DNA of 48,817 bases from Desulfobacterium sp. (GTDB taxonomy: Bacteria; Desulfobacterota; Desulfobacteria; Desulfobacterales; Desulfobacteraceae). This document shows, piece after piece, positions 1-8,058 of this stretch. The translations under genes and the position numbers were made by a program. The stretch lies in assembly GCA_016342325.1 (NCBI GenBank), contig JAEINR010000048.1, positions 1 to 48,817 of the forward strand, written 5' to 3'. The notes beneath the pieces are model-generated. The model was not told where the DNA came from. It searched no databases and worked only from the letters and a program-made list of their open reading frames with translations. Every line of letters begins with the position of its first letter. The stretch's first letter is position 1.

Positions 1-78
1 AAACTTATATCATTCTTAGCAAAAAGTCAATAACAATAGGGTTTTCAGCCCCTTATGTCAGGAGCTCTGAAATTACAA

Positions 79-100
79 TGGTCAACACTTGGTCAACACT
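79..100. repeat. Tandem 11-bp direct repeat
   Basis: The 11-mer TGGTCAACACT occurs twice back to back (79-89 and 90-100). It sits about 100 bp before the tRNA-like sequence. No open reading frame here resembles a known integrase. It could be a remnant of a mobile-element end or simply a chance duplication. Confidence 0.5.
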
Positions 101-196
101 TACCGAAAACTATCTACCTAAATACGTCTTTTTACCGTTTCATCATATTTGTCCAAGAAAGCCGTAAAATGCCCGTGTTTATTGGTGTTTATGGAT

Positions 197-283
197 AAAA
201 TGAGGTGGGTCGAAGTAACAAGGTTATAGACTTAGGATCTAGTGCTGCAAGGTGTGGAAACTCCAGCCCTTTCTCCGGTACAA
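197..283 (+). pseudogene. Decayed tRNA-Leu(TAG)-like sequence
   Basis: Positions 228-258 read like the anticodon arm and start of the variable arm of a leucine tRNA: the 7-base loop CTTAGGA (231-237) has TAG at the anticodon position and is flanked by a 4-bp stem TAGA/TCTA, and the part after it matches the usual class II pattern. The 3' end reads TCCGGTAC, like an acceptor strand. The T-arm stem has a mismatch, its loop lacks the TTC consensus, and no complementary 5' acceptor strand is present. I therefore call it a tRNA remnant or tRNA-derived integration scar, not a working tRNA. The 5' boundary is approximate. Confidence 0.45.
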
Positions 284-309
284 AAAGAGGACTCATGGTG
301 CGTAGTCCG

Positions 310-831
310 TCAGTTTGCGACAATTCGCACTTGAAAGCTGATTAGGTCAAAAACCAGATGCATTCCAAGACATTCAAAAAACCGGGCTGATCCGTATATG
401 ATGCCCCATTTCGTACGGTCGATGTCAAAGTGGACTTCAGCCATCAGATCATTTTCAGGTGTCTTTGTGATCGTCGCCATAAAATCTTGTTGGGCTTTAC
501 CCCCTCTCAGTTTCAATGTTCCGTCTATTTTATAGTTTGAAATACTCAAAACGGCTCTTTTACCGGTATGGGGTTGGTGATTTTGAATTTGGCTTTTGGG
601 AAAAGCCTGGTCAGGAAAAAATCATCCGATTTGAGGTGGGCAATCAGGACAGGCTGCAATTCATCCCCTTCAAGATTTATGTTCGTAATAGATTCCATGT
701 CGATGTCAAACGTACCGGTGATATTCCATCTATGGCCACAAGTTCTCCTTTGGCGCTTTTGACGGTTCCAAAGTGGGTTGTGTTTGGAGTTCTTCCCTGG
801 ACAGTTCTTTGTATGTCGTGGGTTTTATCAT
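310..831 (-). pseudogene. YceI-family protein, frameshifted
   Basis: Read on the minus strand, an ATG at 831 with a GGAG box just upstream opens a short frame that soon stops. The YceI-like protein continues in other frames: HFGTVKSAKGELVAIDG, then TGTFDIDMESITNINLEG and HLKSDDFF, then ISNYKIDGTLKLRG and DRTKWGIIYGSARFFE up to the stop at 310. These are the landmarks of the YceI lipocalin-like fold (HxGTV, HLKSxDFF, DRTKxGIxYGS). At least two frame changes are needed after the start (near the GGAATATC stretch and at the CCGTTTTGAG stretch), and another early on. Single-base losses would explain each, so this is a recent pseudogene or contains sequencing errors. YceI proteins bind polyisoprenoid-type lipids. 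A signal peptide is not evident. Confidence 0.7.
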
Positions 832-880
832 TTTTTACTCCTTTGAAAAAAAGGGTCTTTCAGCTATCCTGCTTCCGGAA

Positions 881-1699
881 TTACTCTTTCCAGCCGGACA
901 GGATGTTTTGGAGATGTTCACTTCCCGGACCATCCATGACCATGCCCCGGGGATGGCTTTTGGCCAGGGCTCGAAAGGGATTGTCCCGGAGGTTGATGTC
1001 CATGAGGATCGCCTGGGGATTTCTGGCGACCATGGTTCCGATCTGCATGGGAAGGTTGGTGGCTCCGGCGGTGCCGACCACCATGAGCAGGTCCGTTGCC
1101 CCTGCCCATTGAAGGGCGCTTTCCGCCTGGAAAAAGGTTTCGTCGTAGTATTCATCAAACCACAGCACATGGGGCCGGGCAAGGGCGTGGCAAAGGGGGC
1201 ATTGAAGAATGCTTTTTTCTGATTCCGTCACCGGTTGGTTTTTCCCCTTATCACCCAGGCCGGGTGGGAAGGGAAAGAGCGTTTCGGAGCAGGCAACGGC
1301 ACATCGCATGAAATGGAGGTTGCCGTGGATCTGAAAGGTTCGGGACTCACTGTTTCCCGCCGGGAGGTGCAGGCCGTCCACATTCTGGGTGATCAGCCGG
1401 AACCTGTCGCCGAAGAGTGTTTCCATTTCGGCAACGGCCCTGTGCCCGGCATTGGGCTCTGCGTTCCTGCAGACCGTGCGGCGATAGAGATACCAGGCCC
1501 ACACCTCCCAGGGATTCTGTGAAAACATGGCCTGGGTGGCCATCTGTTCCGGACGGTACTCCCTGGATCCCACCGTCCAGTACCCTTCCGGGCCCCGGAA
1601 GGTGGGGATACCGCTTTCAGCAGAGATGCCCGCTCCGGTCAGCACTGTCAGGCGGCCACTGCTCTCTTTGAACCGTCTTAACAGGTCTTTTGATTTCAT
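881..1699 (-). CDS. Sir2-family NAD-dependent protein deacylase
   Basis: This 272-residue protein is a sirtuin: it removes acyl groups from lysines using NAD+, giving nicotinamide and O-acyl-ADP-ribose. The NAD-binding motif GAGISAESGIPTFRG lies at residues 22-36, TQNVDGLH follows in the middle, and the catalytic His is in QIHGNLHF. Zinc cysteines appear as a Cx3C pair (RCAVAC) and a CPLC pair. The start at 1699 is chosen because AGGAG lies about 8 bp upstream; a longer frame to 1798 has no such site and adds an unrelated leader. A typical bacterial target is acetyl-CoA synthetase, and an Acs with the acylatable lysine motif is encoded at 21434-23401. Which acyl group is removed cannot be told from the sequence. 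Confidence 0.93.
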   Translation of the reverse strand: MKSKDLLRRFKESSGRLTVLTGAGISAESGIPTFRGPEGYWTVGSREYRPEQMATQAMFSQNPWEVWAWYLYRRTVCRNAEPNAGHRAVAEMETLFGDRFRLITQNVDGLHLPAGNSESRTFQIHGNLHFMRCAVACSETLFPFPPGLGDKGKNQPVTESEKSILQCPLCHALARPHVLWFDEYYDETFFQAESALQWAGATDLLMVVGTAGATNLPMQIGTMVARNPQAILMDINLRDNPFRALAKSHPRGMVMDGPGSEHLQNILSGWKE

Positions 1700-1815
1700 A
1701 TCAACTCTCCTGTTAACATTTTGGGGTGTTATAAAGAGGTAACATGGCAACCTGATTTTCTCAACAGTCCGGACAAACTTTCCTGGGAACTGTCCCACTT
1801 TCCATGGACTGAATG

Positions 1816-2271
1816 TTAAAGATACCTGGGGCGGCCTTGGGTCTTTTGATAAAAGTTTTCAATACCTGTTTCTTTGATTTTTTCGTTGATCTGTACCCAA
1901 CCGTTATACAGGGCCGTATCAAAATTGGTTTTGTCACAGGGAAACTCGTCGCACTGGTAGCAAAAGTCAATCTGTTTTTCCTGGTGACAGCCGCGCACCC
2001 CACAGTTTTTAAACAGCTTGCACTGCTCGTTGCGGCATCCCGTACAGGCTTCCGAAGCAAAATAGTCAAGCATCTCCTTAAACTCCGCATACTTTTTGAA
2101 AATCGGGTCACCCAGGAGGGTTTCAAATCGCTTGGCGTTGATGTGGAAATTCCCCAGTTTTTCCTTGAGCTTCACACTGTACCTGCGGATATCTCCATCC
2201 ACATGGGCAAAGCATGTTTCACAGCACAGGCCGCAGGGGGCGATGGAATCCTTGATTTGTTCAGTGGTCAT
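1816..2271 (-). CDS. DUF3795 cysteine-rich protein
   Basis: The 151-residue protein begins with an APCGLCCETC motif near residue 12 and has a second cysteine-rich block (ACTGCRNEQC, then NCGVRGC, then FCYQCDEFPC) in the middle. This layout is that of the DUF3795 family of small soluble proteins common in anaerobes, whose role is unknown. The many paired cysteines suggest metal or Fe-S binding. It lies in the same direction as the Sir2 gene, about 115 bp upstream of it, and is divergent from the GlxA-type regulator. Nothing shows its regulation. Confidence 0.85.
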   Translation of the reverse strand: MTTEQIKDSIAPCGLCCETCFAHVDGDIRRYSVKLKEKLGNFHINAKRFETLLGDPIFKKYAEFKEMLDYFASEACTGCRNEQCKLFKNCGVRGCHQEKQIDFCYQCDEFPCDKTNFDTALYNGWVQINEKIKETGIENFYQKTQGRPRYL

Positions 2272-2395
2272 GGGCGGTCTCCTTTTGGTAAGAATTAAAT
2301 GTGATTATAGCGATTGCCTTTCAGGAATAAAAGTGGCACAAACGGCATTTGAATGGGTGATAACGACATAATGCAAGGGGTGTGGGGGAAGAGGG

Positions 2396-3394
2396 ATGAA
2401 AAAAGTTACTATTCTCGGATGGGACAATACCATGGCAACCACCCTTTTCGGTCCCATGGATATCCTGAACCAGGCCGGACGGCTATGGAACCGGGTGAGC
2501 AATACCCCTGAAACCCCTTTTTTTGATGTCATCATTGCATCGGCAGACGGACAACCCATCCGATGCGCGAATAATGTCCTTATCCACCCCCATTGCAGCA
2601 TTGAGACCATTGACCAAACCGATTTGATTGTTATTGCATCAGCCACGGATATCAAACAGATACTCACGAAAAATCCCGGTATAGTCCCTTGGCTTATCAA
2701 GCAGTACAACCAGGGGGCCCATATCGCCAGCATCTGCACAGGGGTGTTTTTGCTGGCTGAAACCGGTTTGCTGGACGGGAAATCCGCCACCCTTCACTGG
2801 GGATTTGCCGGAATGTTCCAAAAAAAGTATCCCCGGGTGAATCTGAAACAGGATCAGATGTTCCTGGACCATGGCCGTCTTTATTGCTCGGCAGGCGTGA
2901 ATGCAGGCATGGATTTAACGCTGTACCTGGTGGAAAAATTCTGTGGCCGTCAAATCGCCGTCAAAACGGCGAAGACCATGATCCTGGATATGGGCCGAAC
3001 AATGCAGACCCCCTATGGCAGCCTTCCTTGTGCAAAGGACCATGGCGATCCGTTGGTTCTTAAAGCTCAAACGTGGATCGAACAGCATCACACCCAATCC
3101 ATTGATTATGACCGGATGGCCCGGGAATACCGGATGAGCCGTCGTTCTCTGGAGCGTCGGTTTAAGCAGGCCACGGGTGTCACTCCGTTGGGGTATTTGC
3201 AGCAATTACGGGTGGAAAGTGCCAAGCGCATGCTGGAGGAGGGCACACAGACCTTTAATGAAATCACCTATCAGGTCGGGTATGAAGATATTTCCTTTTT
3301 CAGGAAAGTATTTGTCCGGCTGACCGGTTTACGGCCAAAAGAATATCAACAACGGTTCTCAGGGTATGGGACATGTGGTATGCTCGGCACTTAA
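2396..3394 (+). CDS. GlxA-family transcriptional regulator (DJ-1/PfpI + AraC HTH)
   Basis: A 332-residue protein with two parts. The first ~190 residues form a DJ-1/PfpI class I glutamine amidotransferase-like domain, including the nucleophile-elbow region ASICTGVFLLAETGLLDG with a Cys. The last ~100 residues contain two helix-turn-helix units of the AraC type (DRMAREYRMSRRSLERRFKQ and the family signature ending GYEDISFFRKVFVRLTGLRP). Such regulators sense small molecules and usually activate nearby or distant catabolic genes. It is divergent from the DUF3795 gene and about 440 bp ahead of the acyl-CoA synthetase on the same strand, so it may control either. A GGGGGAAGAGGG purine tract lies just before the ATG. 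Confidence 0.9.
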   Translation: MKKVTILGWDNTMATTLFGPMDILNQAGRLWNRVSNTPETPFFDVIIASADGQPIRCANNVLIHPHCSIETIDQTDLIVIASATDIKQILTKNPGIVPWLIKQYNQGAHIASICTGVFLLAETGLLDGKSATLHWGFAGMFQKKYPRVNLKQDQMFLDHGRLYCSAGVNAGMDLTLYLVEKFCGRQIAVKTAKTMILDMGRTMQTPYGSLPCAKDHGDPLVLKAQTWIEQHHTQSIDYDRMAREYRMSRRSLERRFKQATGVTPLGYLQQLRVESAKRMLEEGTQTFNEITYQVGYEDISFFRKVFVRLTGLRPKEYQQRFSGYGTCGMLGT

Positions 3395-3445
3395 CCAGAC
3401 TTTGCGCCGGATATAAAGGGGGGGTGCTTCGAACTCCACAGGTAA

Positions 3446-3637
3446 AAATATGAAACCCTGGCCATTCCCCATGAAAAAACAACGGGTCACCCCCAGGTGG
3501 TCACCCTGAGCCTGGGGGTTGCCTGGGCCGGCAATCAGGACAGAAAAAAGGGAGCCGACACTGCCCTTATTGTTCCGGCTGACCAGGCCTTCTACCGGGC
3601 CAAGGCAAACGGCCGAAACCGGGTGGAGCCGGGTTGA
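3446..3637 (+). pseudogene. C-terminal remnant of a GGDEF diguanylate cyclase
   Basis: An open frame without its own start, directly after a stop codon at 3443, encodes 63 residues that match the end of a GGDEF domain: LAIPHEKTTGHPQVVTLSLGVA (split here as LAIPHEK and VVTLSLGVA) followed by PADQAFYRAKANGRNRV and a stop. This corresponds to the last beta strand and the AD-xAxYxAKxxGRNxV helix of the family. The catalytic GG(D/E)EF part is missing. It lies between the GlxA-type gene and the acyl-CoA synthetase and is best seen as the tail of a deleted gene. Confidence 0.75.
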
Positions 3638-3837
3638 CCTTTTTTTGTCCCACATCCCAAAACAAGCTTAACTTTTCCCCTTGACATATATGCTGCCATC
3701 CAATAAGGGTTGACCATCGCTAAACGCGATATGGAAAAATCAAATAATGGAAGCGGGTTATCATGGCGATGCCTTAACGCAGCCACGGATGACAAAGACG
3801 ACAACGAACCTTACTTGATTCTGGGAGATCCATCCAT

Positions 3838-5622
3838 ATGAAACCTGTGCGTCAGTGGCTGCTTTACTTGAAAGGAATGATCAACCTTTTTTTTCTCAAA
3901 GGGGAAAAGCCTGTTTCCGTGGGCAGTGTGCTTGAAAAACAGGCGGCTAAACGTCCGGAAACCACGCTCATCCTTTTCGAAGAAAAAAGGATCACCTACG
4001 GACAATTCAATGAACTCGTAAACCGGTATTCCCACTTCCTTTTGTCCCAGGGCTTTAAAAAGGGCGACACCGTGGGCCTTTTGATGGATAATCGTCCGGA
4101 ATATTTAGTTATCCATGCCGGTTGTGCAAAGCTCGGTGTTATTCCAGCGCTGATAAACAACAATATCAGGGGCAGTGTGCTTGCCCATGCTGTCAACACC
4201 GCCGAGGCAAAGGCGCTTATCATCGGCCACGAGTTTATCAATGCCTATCTTGACGTCGCAGCCGACATCACGCTCCAGGGCAGGGGAGGTGTTTATGTTG
4301 AAAAAGAGGGCAGGGATCTAAACACACCGGCTGGAACACAGGACCTGGGTCCCCTCCTCGAAAACCAGCCCACCGGCAACCCCGTGCTGGAAACCCCCAT
4401 CACCACTAAAGATATTCTCGAATACATATACACTTCAGGCACCACCGGTATGCCCAAAGCAACACAGCTCACCCATCATAAATGGATACAGATTGGCACA
4501 GGAACAGGCTTCTTGTGCTTTCGCATGCTGCCCGGAGACATTCAATACTGCTGCCTTCCCCTTTACCACAACAGCGGTATCAATCTGGCCTGGGCAAGCA
4601 GCCTTATGACCGGCGGAACCTTTGCCTTGCGGCGGAAGTTTTCGGCCACCCATTTCTGGGATGATGTCAGAAGATACAATGCAAGGTATTTTGTCTACAT
4701 CGGTGAACTCTGCCGTTATCTCAACAACCAGCCCCCCAAACCGGATGACGGTGACAATCCCCTGGACAGAATCATGGGCAACGGCATGCGGGGGGATTAC
4801 TGGATGGGGTTTCAAAACCGGTTTAAGATAAACCGCATCATCGAGGTGTACGGTTCCACAGAGGGGGTGGGGGCACTTATCAACATGAAAGGCGTTCCCG
4901 GCATGATCGGGAAACTCACCACTGCCGGGATCAAGATGGGCGAAGTTGCCCGGTATGACCTGGAAAATGAAGCATTTGTCCGAAACTCAAAGGGGTTTGT
5001 GGAGAAAAGTAATGTCGGAGAAAACGGGATGTTCCTGCCCCGGATCAGCTCACTGAGTCCATTCTCCGGTTATAAAAGCAATAAAAAAGCCACCAACGAA
5101 AAGATCCTGAAAAACGTATTTAAAAAAGGGGACTGCTATTTTATCAGCGGCGACCTGGTCAAGCTGCATAAAGGGAACTACGTCTCCTTTGTTGACCGTC
5201 TTGGTGATACGTTTAAGTGGAAGGGCGAAGTCGTTGCAACCAATGAGGTGGCCGATGTGCTTAACAGGTTCGGCCATATTGAGGACTGCAATATCTATGG
5301 CGTAGAGGTAGATGGGACAGAAGGACGATGCGGTATGGCGGCTTTGACCATGCTCCAGGGGAAACAACTTGACCTGGATAAATTCGCCGCCCATATTATT
5401 GATAATCTACCGGTCTATGCCTGGCCCTATTTTCTGCGCCTGCCTGAAACGGCAGACACAACGTCCAGTTTTAAACAGATCAAGACAAACCTGCAGAAGC
5501 AGGGCTTTGATCCAAAGATAATCCAGGACCCGCTCTATTTTCTGCACCCCAAAGAGAAAACCTTTTTAAAATTGACCAAAGAGATATTTGACGATATTCA
5601 AGGGGCGAAGATTCGATTTTGA
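3838..5622 (+). CDS. Long-chain acyl-CoA synthetase, FATP-type
   Basis: A 594-residue ATP-dependent acyl-CoA ligase of the ANL superfamily, closest in layout to fatty acid transport protein type ligases. The AMP-binding P-loop motif YTSGTTGMPKA is near residue 200, YGSTEG lies near 340, and SGDLV and FVDRLGDTFKWKGE (the hinge region) near 440-465. Members activate fatty acids to acyl-AMP and then acyl-CoA at the inner face of the membrane. The start has GGGAG about 10 bp upstream. It is followed 76 bp later by an enoyl-CoA hydratase gene on the same strand, so the two probably act together in fatty or aromatic acid use. Substrate chain length cannot be read from the sequence. Confidence 0.9.
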   Translation: MKPVRQWLLYLKGMINLFFLKGEKPVSVGSVLEKQAAKRPETTLILFEEKRITYGQFNELVNRYSHFLLSQGFKKGDTVGLLMDNRPEYLVIHAGCAKLGVIPALINNNIRGSVLAHAVNTAEAKALIIGHEFINAYLDVAADITLQGRGGVYVEKEGRDLNTPAGTQDLGPLLENQPTGNPVLETPITTKDILEYIYTSGTTGMPKATQLTHHKWIQIGTGTGFLCFRMLPGDIQYCCLPLYHNSGINLAWASSLMTGGTFALRRKFSATHFWDDVRRYNARYFVYIGELCRYLNNQPPKPDDGDNPLDRIMGNGMRGDYWMGFQNRFKINRIIEVYGSTEGVGALINMKGVPGMIGKLTTAGIKMGEVARYDLENEAFVRNSKGFVEKSNVGENGMFLPRISSLSPFSGYKSNKKATNEKILKNVFKKGDCYFISGDLVKLHKGNYVSFVDRLGDTFKWKGEVVATNEVADVLNRFGHIEDCNIYGVEVDGTEGRCGMAALTMLQGKQLDLDKFAAHIIDNLPVYAWPYFLRLPETADTTSSFKQIKTNLQKQGFDPKIIQDPLYFLHPKEKTFLKLTKEIFDDIQGAKIRF

Positions 5623-5698
5623 GGATGAACCCGGATACGCCCAGACCCACTGATTGGTGTCAATTCAAGTGCAAACATCGATAATAAGGAGGTTCACA

Positions 5699-6415
5699 AT
5701 GGACAGCCCTGTATTGTATTCCAGTGAAAATCACACAGCCATCCTGACGCTCAACAGGCCGGAGAGAAGAAACGCCATAAACCAGGATCTTCTGATCCAT
5801 CTCTACAATGCCATGGATACTGCCTCAAAGGATGAGGACATCAGCACCGTAATCATAGCTGGCAATGGCAAATCATTCTGCTCGGGTATTGATCTGGCTG
5901 CCCTTTCCACCGACGACCTTTTCGATCCAAGGGGAGACGGCCGGGACATGGTAGACGTATTCAAAGATTGCCCCAAACCCATCATTGGTGCTGTCAACGG
6001 CCATGCCATTACCGGCGGGTTTGAGCTTGCCCTCAACTGTGACTTTCTGATTGCCTCTGAAAATGCATCCTTTGCAGATACCCATGCCAGGGTGGGCATT
6101 CATCCGGGGTGGGGCATGACCCAGCTTCTTCAGCAAGCGGTTGGTCAAAGAATGGCAAAACAGCTTTCCCTTACCTGCGAATTTATAAATGCGGACAAAG
6201 CCCTTGAAATCGGACTTGTTAATGAAATCGTGCCTGAAGAGCGATTGATCGACCGGGCAAAAGAGATTGCACAATCCATTGCATCCGTTAATCCACAGAT
6301 GATGATGACGGTAAAGACCCTGATTGAACACCGGAACACCACATCCTTTGAAGAGGCTGTTAAAGAGGAGAGAAAAGGGTTCCGGGCATTTGTGGACCTG
6401 CACCTTAAGCCCTGA
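5699..6415 (+). CDS. Enoyl-CoA hydratase/isomerase family protein
   Basis: This 238-residue crotonase-fold protein probably hydrates trans-2-enoyl-CoA or isomerises an acyl-CoA. The oxyanion-hole segments are visible as GKSFCSGIDLAAL and GAVNGHAITGGFELALNCDF. The second segment has G-G-F-E, with the Glu typical of hydratases; the later catalytic acid region reads ADTHARVGIHPGWG, where the usual second Glu is less clear. The start at 5699 is set by a strong AAGGAGG seven bases upstream; an upstream in-frame ATG at 5654 lacks one. It follows the acyl-CoA synthetase by 76 bp and likely shares its transcript. Confidence 0.92.
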   Translation: MDSPVLYSSENHTAILTLNRPERRNAINQDLLIHLYNAMDTASKDEDISTVIIAGNGKSFCSGIDLAALSTDDLFDPRGDGRDMVDVFKDCPKPIIGAVNGHAITGGFELALNCDFLIASENASFADTHARVGIHPGWGMTQLLQQAVGQRMAKQLSLTCEFINADKALEIGLVNEIVPEERLIDRAKEIAQSIASVNPQMMMTVKTLIEHRNTTSFEEAVKEERKGFRAFVDLHLKP

Positions 6416-6502
6416 CCCAAATCTTTTTTCTAATTTTCTTGCCCAAATAACACGAAAACCTGGGATGGGAACCGAATGATTCTATAACGGCGTGTCTTTA
6501 AA

Positions 6503-6538
6503 AAAAGAAGTAATATCGTCAAGGGTATTGCTTCTTTT
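6503..6538 (+). terminator. Candidate terminator after the enoyl-CoA hydratase gene
   Basis: A 13-bp stem with one G-T pair (AAAAGAAGTAATA against TATTGCTTCTTTT) encloses a 10-base loop. The descending arm ends in a T-rich stretch, though the run of T is short. It lies about 90 bp after the hydratase stop. Confidence 0.45.
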
Positions 6539-6598
6539 ACCGATGGATCATTTTCTTGAAAAACGCAAGTTCCTATCCTGAATCGTTACATAGCGGTT

Positions 6599-6618
6599 GA
6601 CAAAAGGCCCCTTTTGTC
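6599..6618. promoter_or_regulatory. Palindrome in the leader of the patatin gene
   Basis: GACAAAAGG-CC-CCTTTTGTC is a perfect 9+9 inverted repeat with a 2-base centre. It overlaps a TTGACA hexamer (6597-6602), which could be a -35 box. It lies in a 485-bp gap about 280 bp ahead of the patatin-like gene. A regulator-binding site is plausible but untested; the rest of the gap shows no gene. Confidence 0.4.
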
Positions 6619-6900
6619 CGACTATGCGGATGTCGATGTAATCTCAGCAGTTTTTTCAGACACCTCGTTCTTTCGTATTACCCTTGAATTGTAGAAGGCT
6701 CGTTATTTAATTACAGTACTGAAATTTGCGAAAAATCAATTTTTTCTTGGGAACCCGGCAAAAGACAGATATCCATGGTCTGACTCCCTTTGCTGAGCAT
6801 GGGTGTGTGCCTGCATTGATCGCGAAACGAAATCGTTCATCCTGCCGTTTAACCGGCGGGGCTGTTTTGTTCCGGGCCCCTTAAACAACGGAGGCAATCC

Positions 6901-7962
6901 ATGGCAAAATCGAAAAAGAAACACACGGGTTTGGTATTACAGGGGGGCGGCGCATTGGGCGCATTTGAATACGGCGCCTTGACGAGACTCTATGAAGAAG
7001 AGGATTTCTCTCCCAGTGCGATATCCGGCGTCTCCATCGGTGCAATAACCACCGCAGTTATAACCGGCACCCGGAATCCCCGGGAAAATCTGGACAAGCT
7101 GTGGGACCGGCTCACCGTACCGGGAGCGGCCTTCATGTCCTCATTTGGCAATCCCGGGATGTACACCATCAATCCAAGCCTGTTTTTATTTCCTTTGACG
7201 ATGACTAGTTATTACGACACCCAACTGTTGTACAGTACCCTCGGCGACCTGGTGGATCTGGACATCCTCAACAACAGCGATATCGAAGTTGTACTAACAT
7301 CATCCAACATCAGGGAAGGGACCCTGGACTGGTTTTCGAACAAAGCAGACCCGGATGACGACCGGTACAAAAACAAGGACGGCAAAATCAGGTACGAGCA
7401 TGTGGTGGCCAGCGGCAGTCTTCCGCCAGGATTTCCCATAACCCATGTCGACAGTACGCCTTACTGGGATGGGGGCCTGCTTTCCAACACGCCCTTCGAA
7501 CCCACAATCAAGGCCCTCGAAGGGATGCACAACGAAGAAGTTGACCTTGAGATGATCATATTCGACCTGTTTCCTAAAAAAATGGAGGCGGATGTGTCGA
7601 ATATGCAGATGGTCAACAGCCGGATGATTGAACTTATTTTTTCAAACCACTTCAGCCAGGACGCAAAACAGTTTGATAAAATTCGTTCCGTACAGAATCT
7701 TGTCGTGTTCATGAACGAACAGCTGCAAAAACTGCCAGCTGATGAAAAGAAAAAAACCGAGAAAATTATCAGGGAAGAACACGGAGAGATATTTGATAAG
7801 GTGTTGAGCTACAAACCCATCAACAAGGTATGTGTAAATTATGACTCCCCCGAGACATCTTCAGCGGGAAGCAATTTCTCGCCGGAGGCCCTGAACCATA
7901 GGAAAGAAACCGGTTACAAACTTGTCGACGAGATGCTCACGAATGGAACCCTGGCGTTCTGA
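6901..7962 (+). CDS. Patatin-like phospholipase
   Basis: A 353-residue protein with all patatin landmarks: the oxyanion loop QGGGALGAF at residues 14-22, the nucleophile elbow GVSIG with Ser45, and the dyad aspartate in YWDGG at Asp190. The C-terminal ~150 residues extend beyond the core as in patatins with a DUF3734-type tail. No signal peptide is seen, so it should act in the cytoplasm or at the inner membrane, cleaving acyl chains from lipids or CoA-like esters. CGGAGG precedes the ATG by 7 bp. The gene stands alone between a candidate terminator and a convergent transporter gene. Patatins are known in lipid turnover and in polyhydroxyalkanoate use; which applies here is open. Confidence 0.93.
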   Translation: MAKSKKKHTGLVLQGGGALGAFEYGALTRLYEEEDFSPSAISGVSIGAITTAVITGTRNPRENLDKLWDRLTVPGAAFMSSFGNPGMYTINPSLFLFPLTMTSYYDTQLLYSTLGDLVDLDILNNSDIEVVLTSSNIREGTLDWFSNKADPDDDRYKNKDGKIRYEHVVASGSLPPGFPITHVDSTPYWDGGLLSNTPFEPTIKALEGMHNEEVDLEMIIFDLFPKKMEADVSNMQMVNSRMIELIFSNHFSQDAKQFDKIRSVQNLVVFMNEQLQKLPADEKKKTEKIIREEHGEIFDKVLSYKPINKVCVNYDSPETSSAGSNFSPEALNHRKETGYKLVDEMLTNGTLAF

Positions 7963-8015
7963 ATCCGTGGCAGAACCAAAGGCCATGCCAGGGACAAATG
8001 ACGGTCAGACATAGA

Positions 8016-8058
8016 AAGTAAGAGAGCCAAGACCTCCCCAGGATTGGCTCTCTTACTT
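8016..8058. terminator. Shared bidirectional terminator
   Basis: A perfect 15-bp stem (AAGTAAGAGAGCCAA with TTGGCTCTCTTACTT) encloses a 13-base loop. It lies between the convergent patatin and EamA genes, and its right arm contains the last codons and stop of the EamA gene (stop at 8053). No long T run follows on either side, but position and strength suggest it ends both transcripts. Confidence 0.6.

Noticed and set aside
205-225. GTCGAAGTAACAAGG looks like the 3' end of 16S rRNA
   Set aside because: Only about 12 bases match; the following text fits a tRNA-Leu remnant better.
516-1112. 198-residue plus-strand frame opposite the YceI and Sir2 genes
   Set aside because: It lies opposite well-recognised proteins and its text shows no known family.
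3681-3710. TTGACA followed 17 bp later by TAAGGG before the acyl-CoA synthetase
   Set aside because: The -10 match is only two of six, so not called a promoter.
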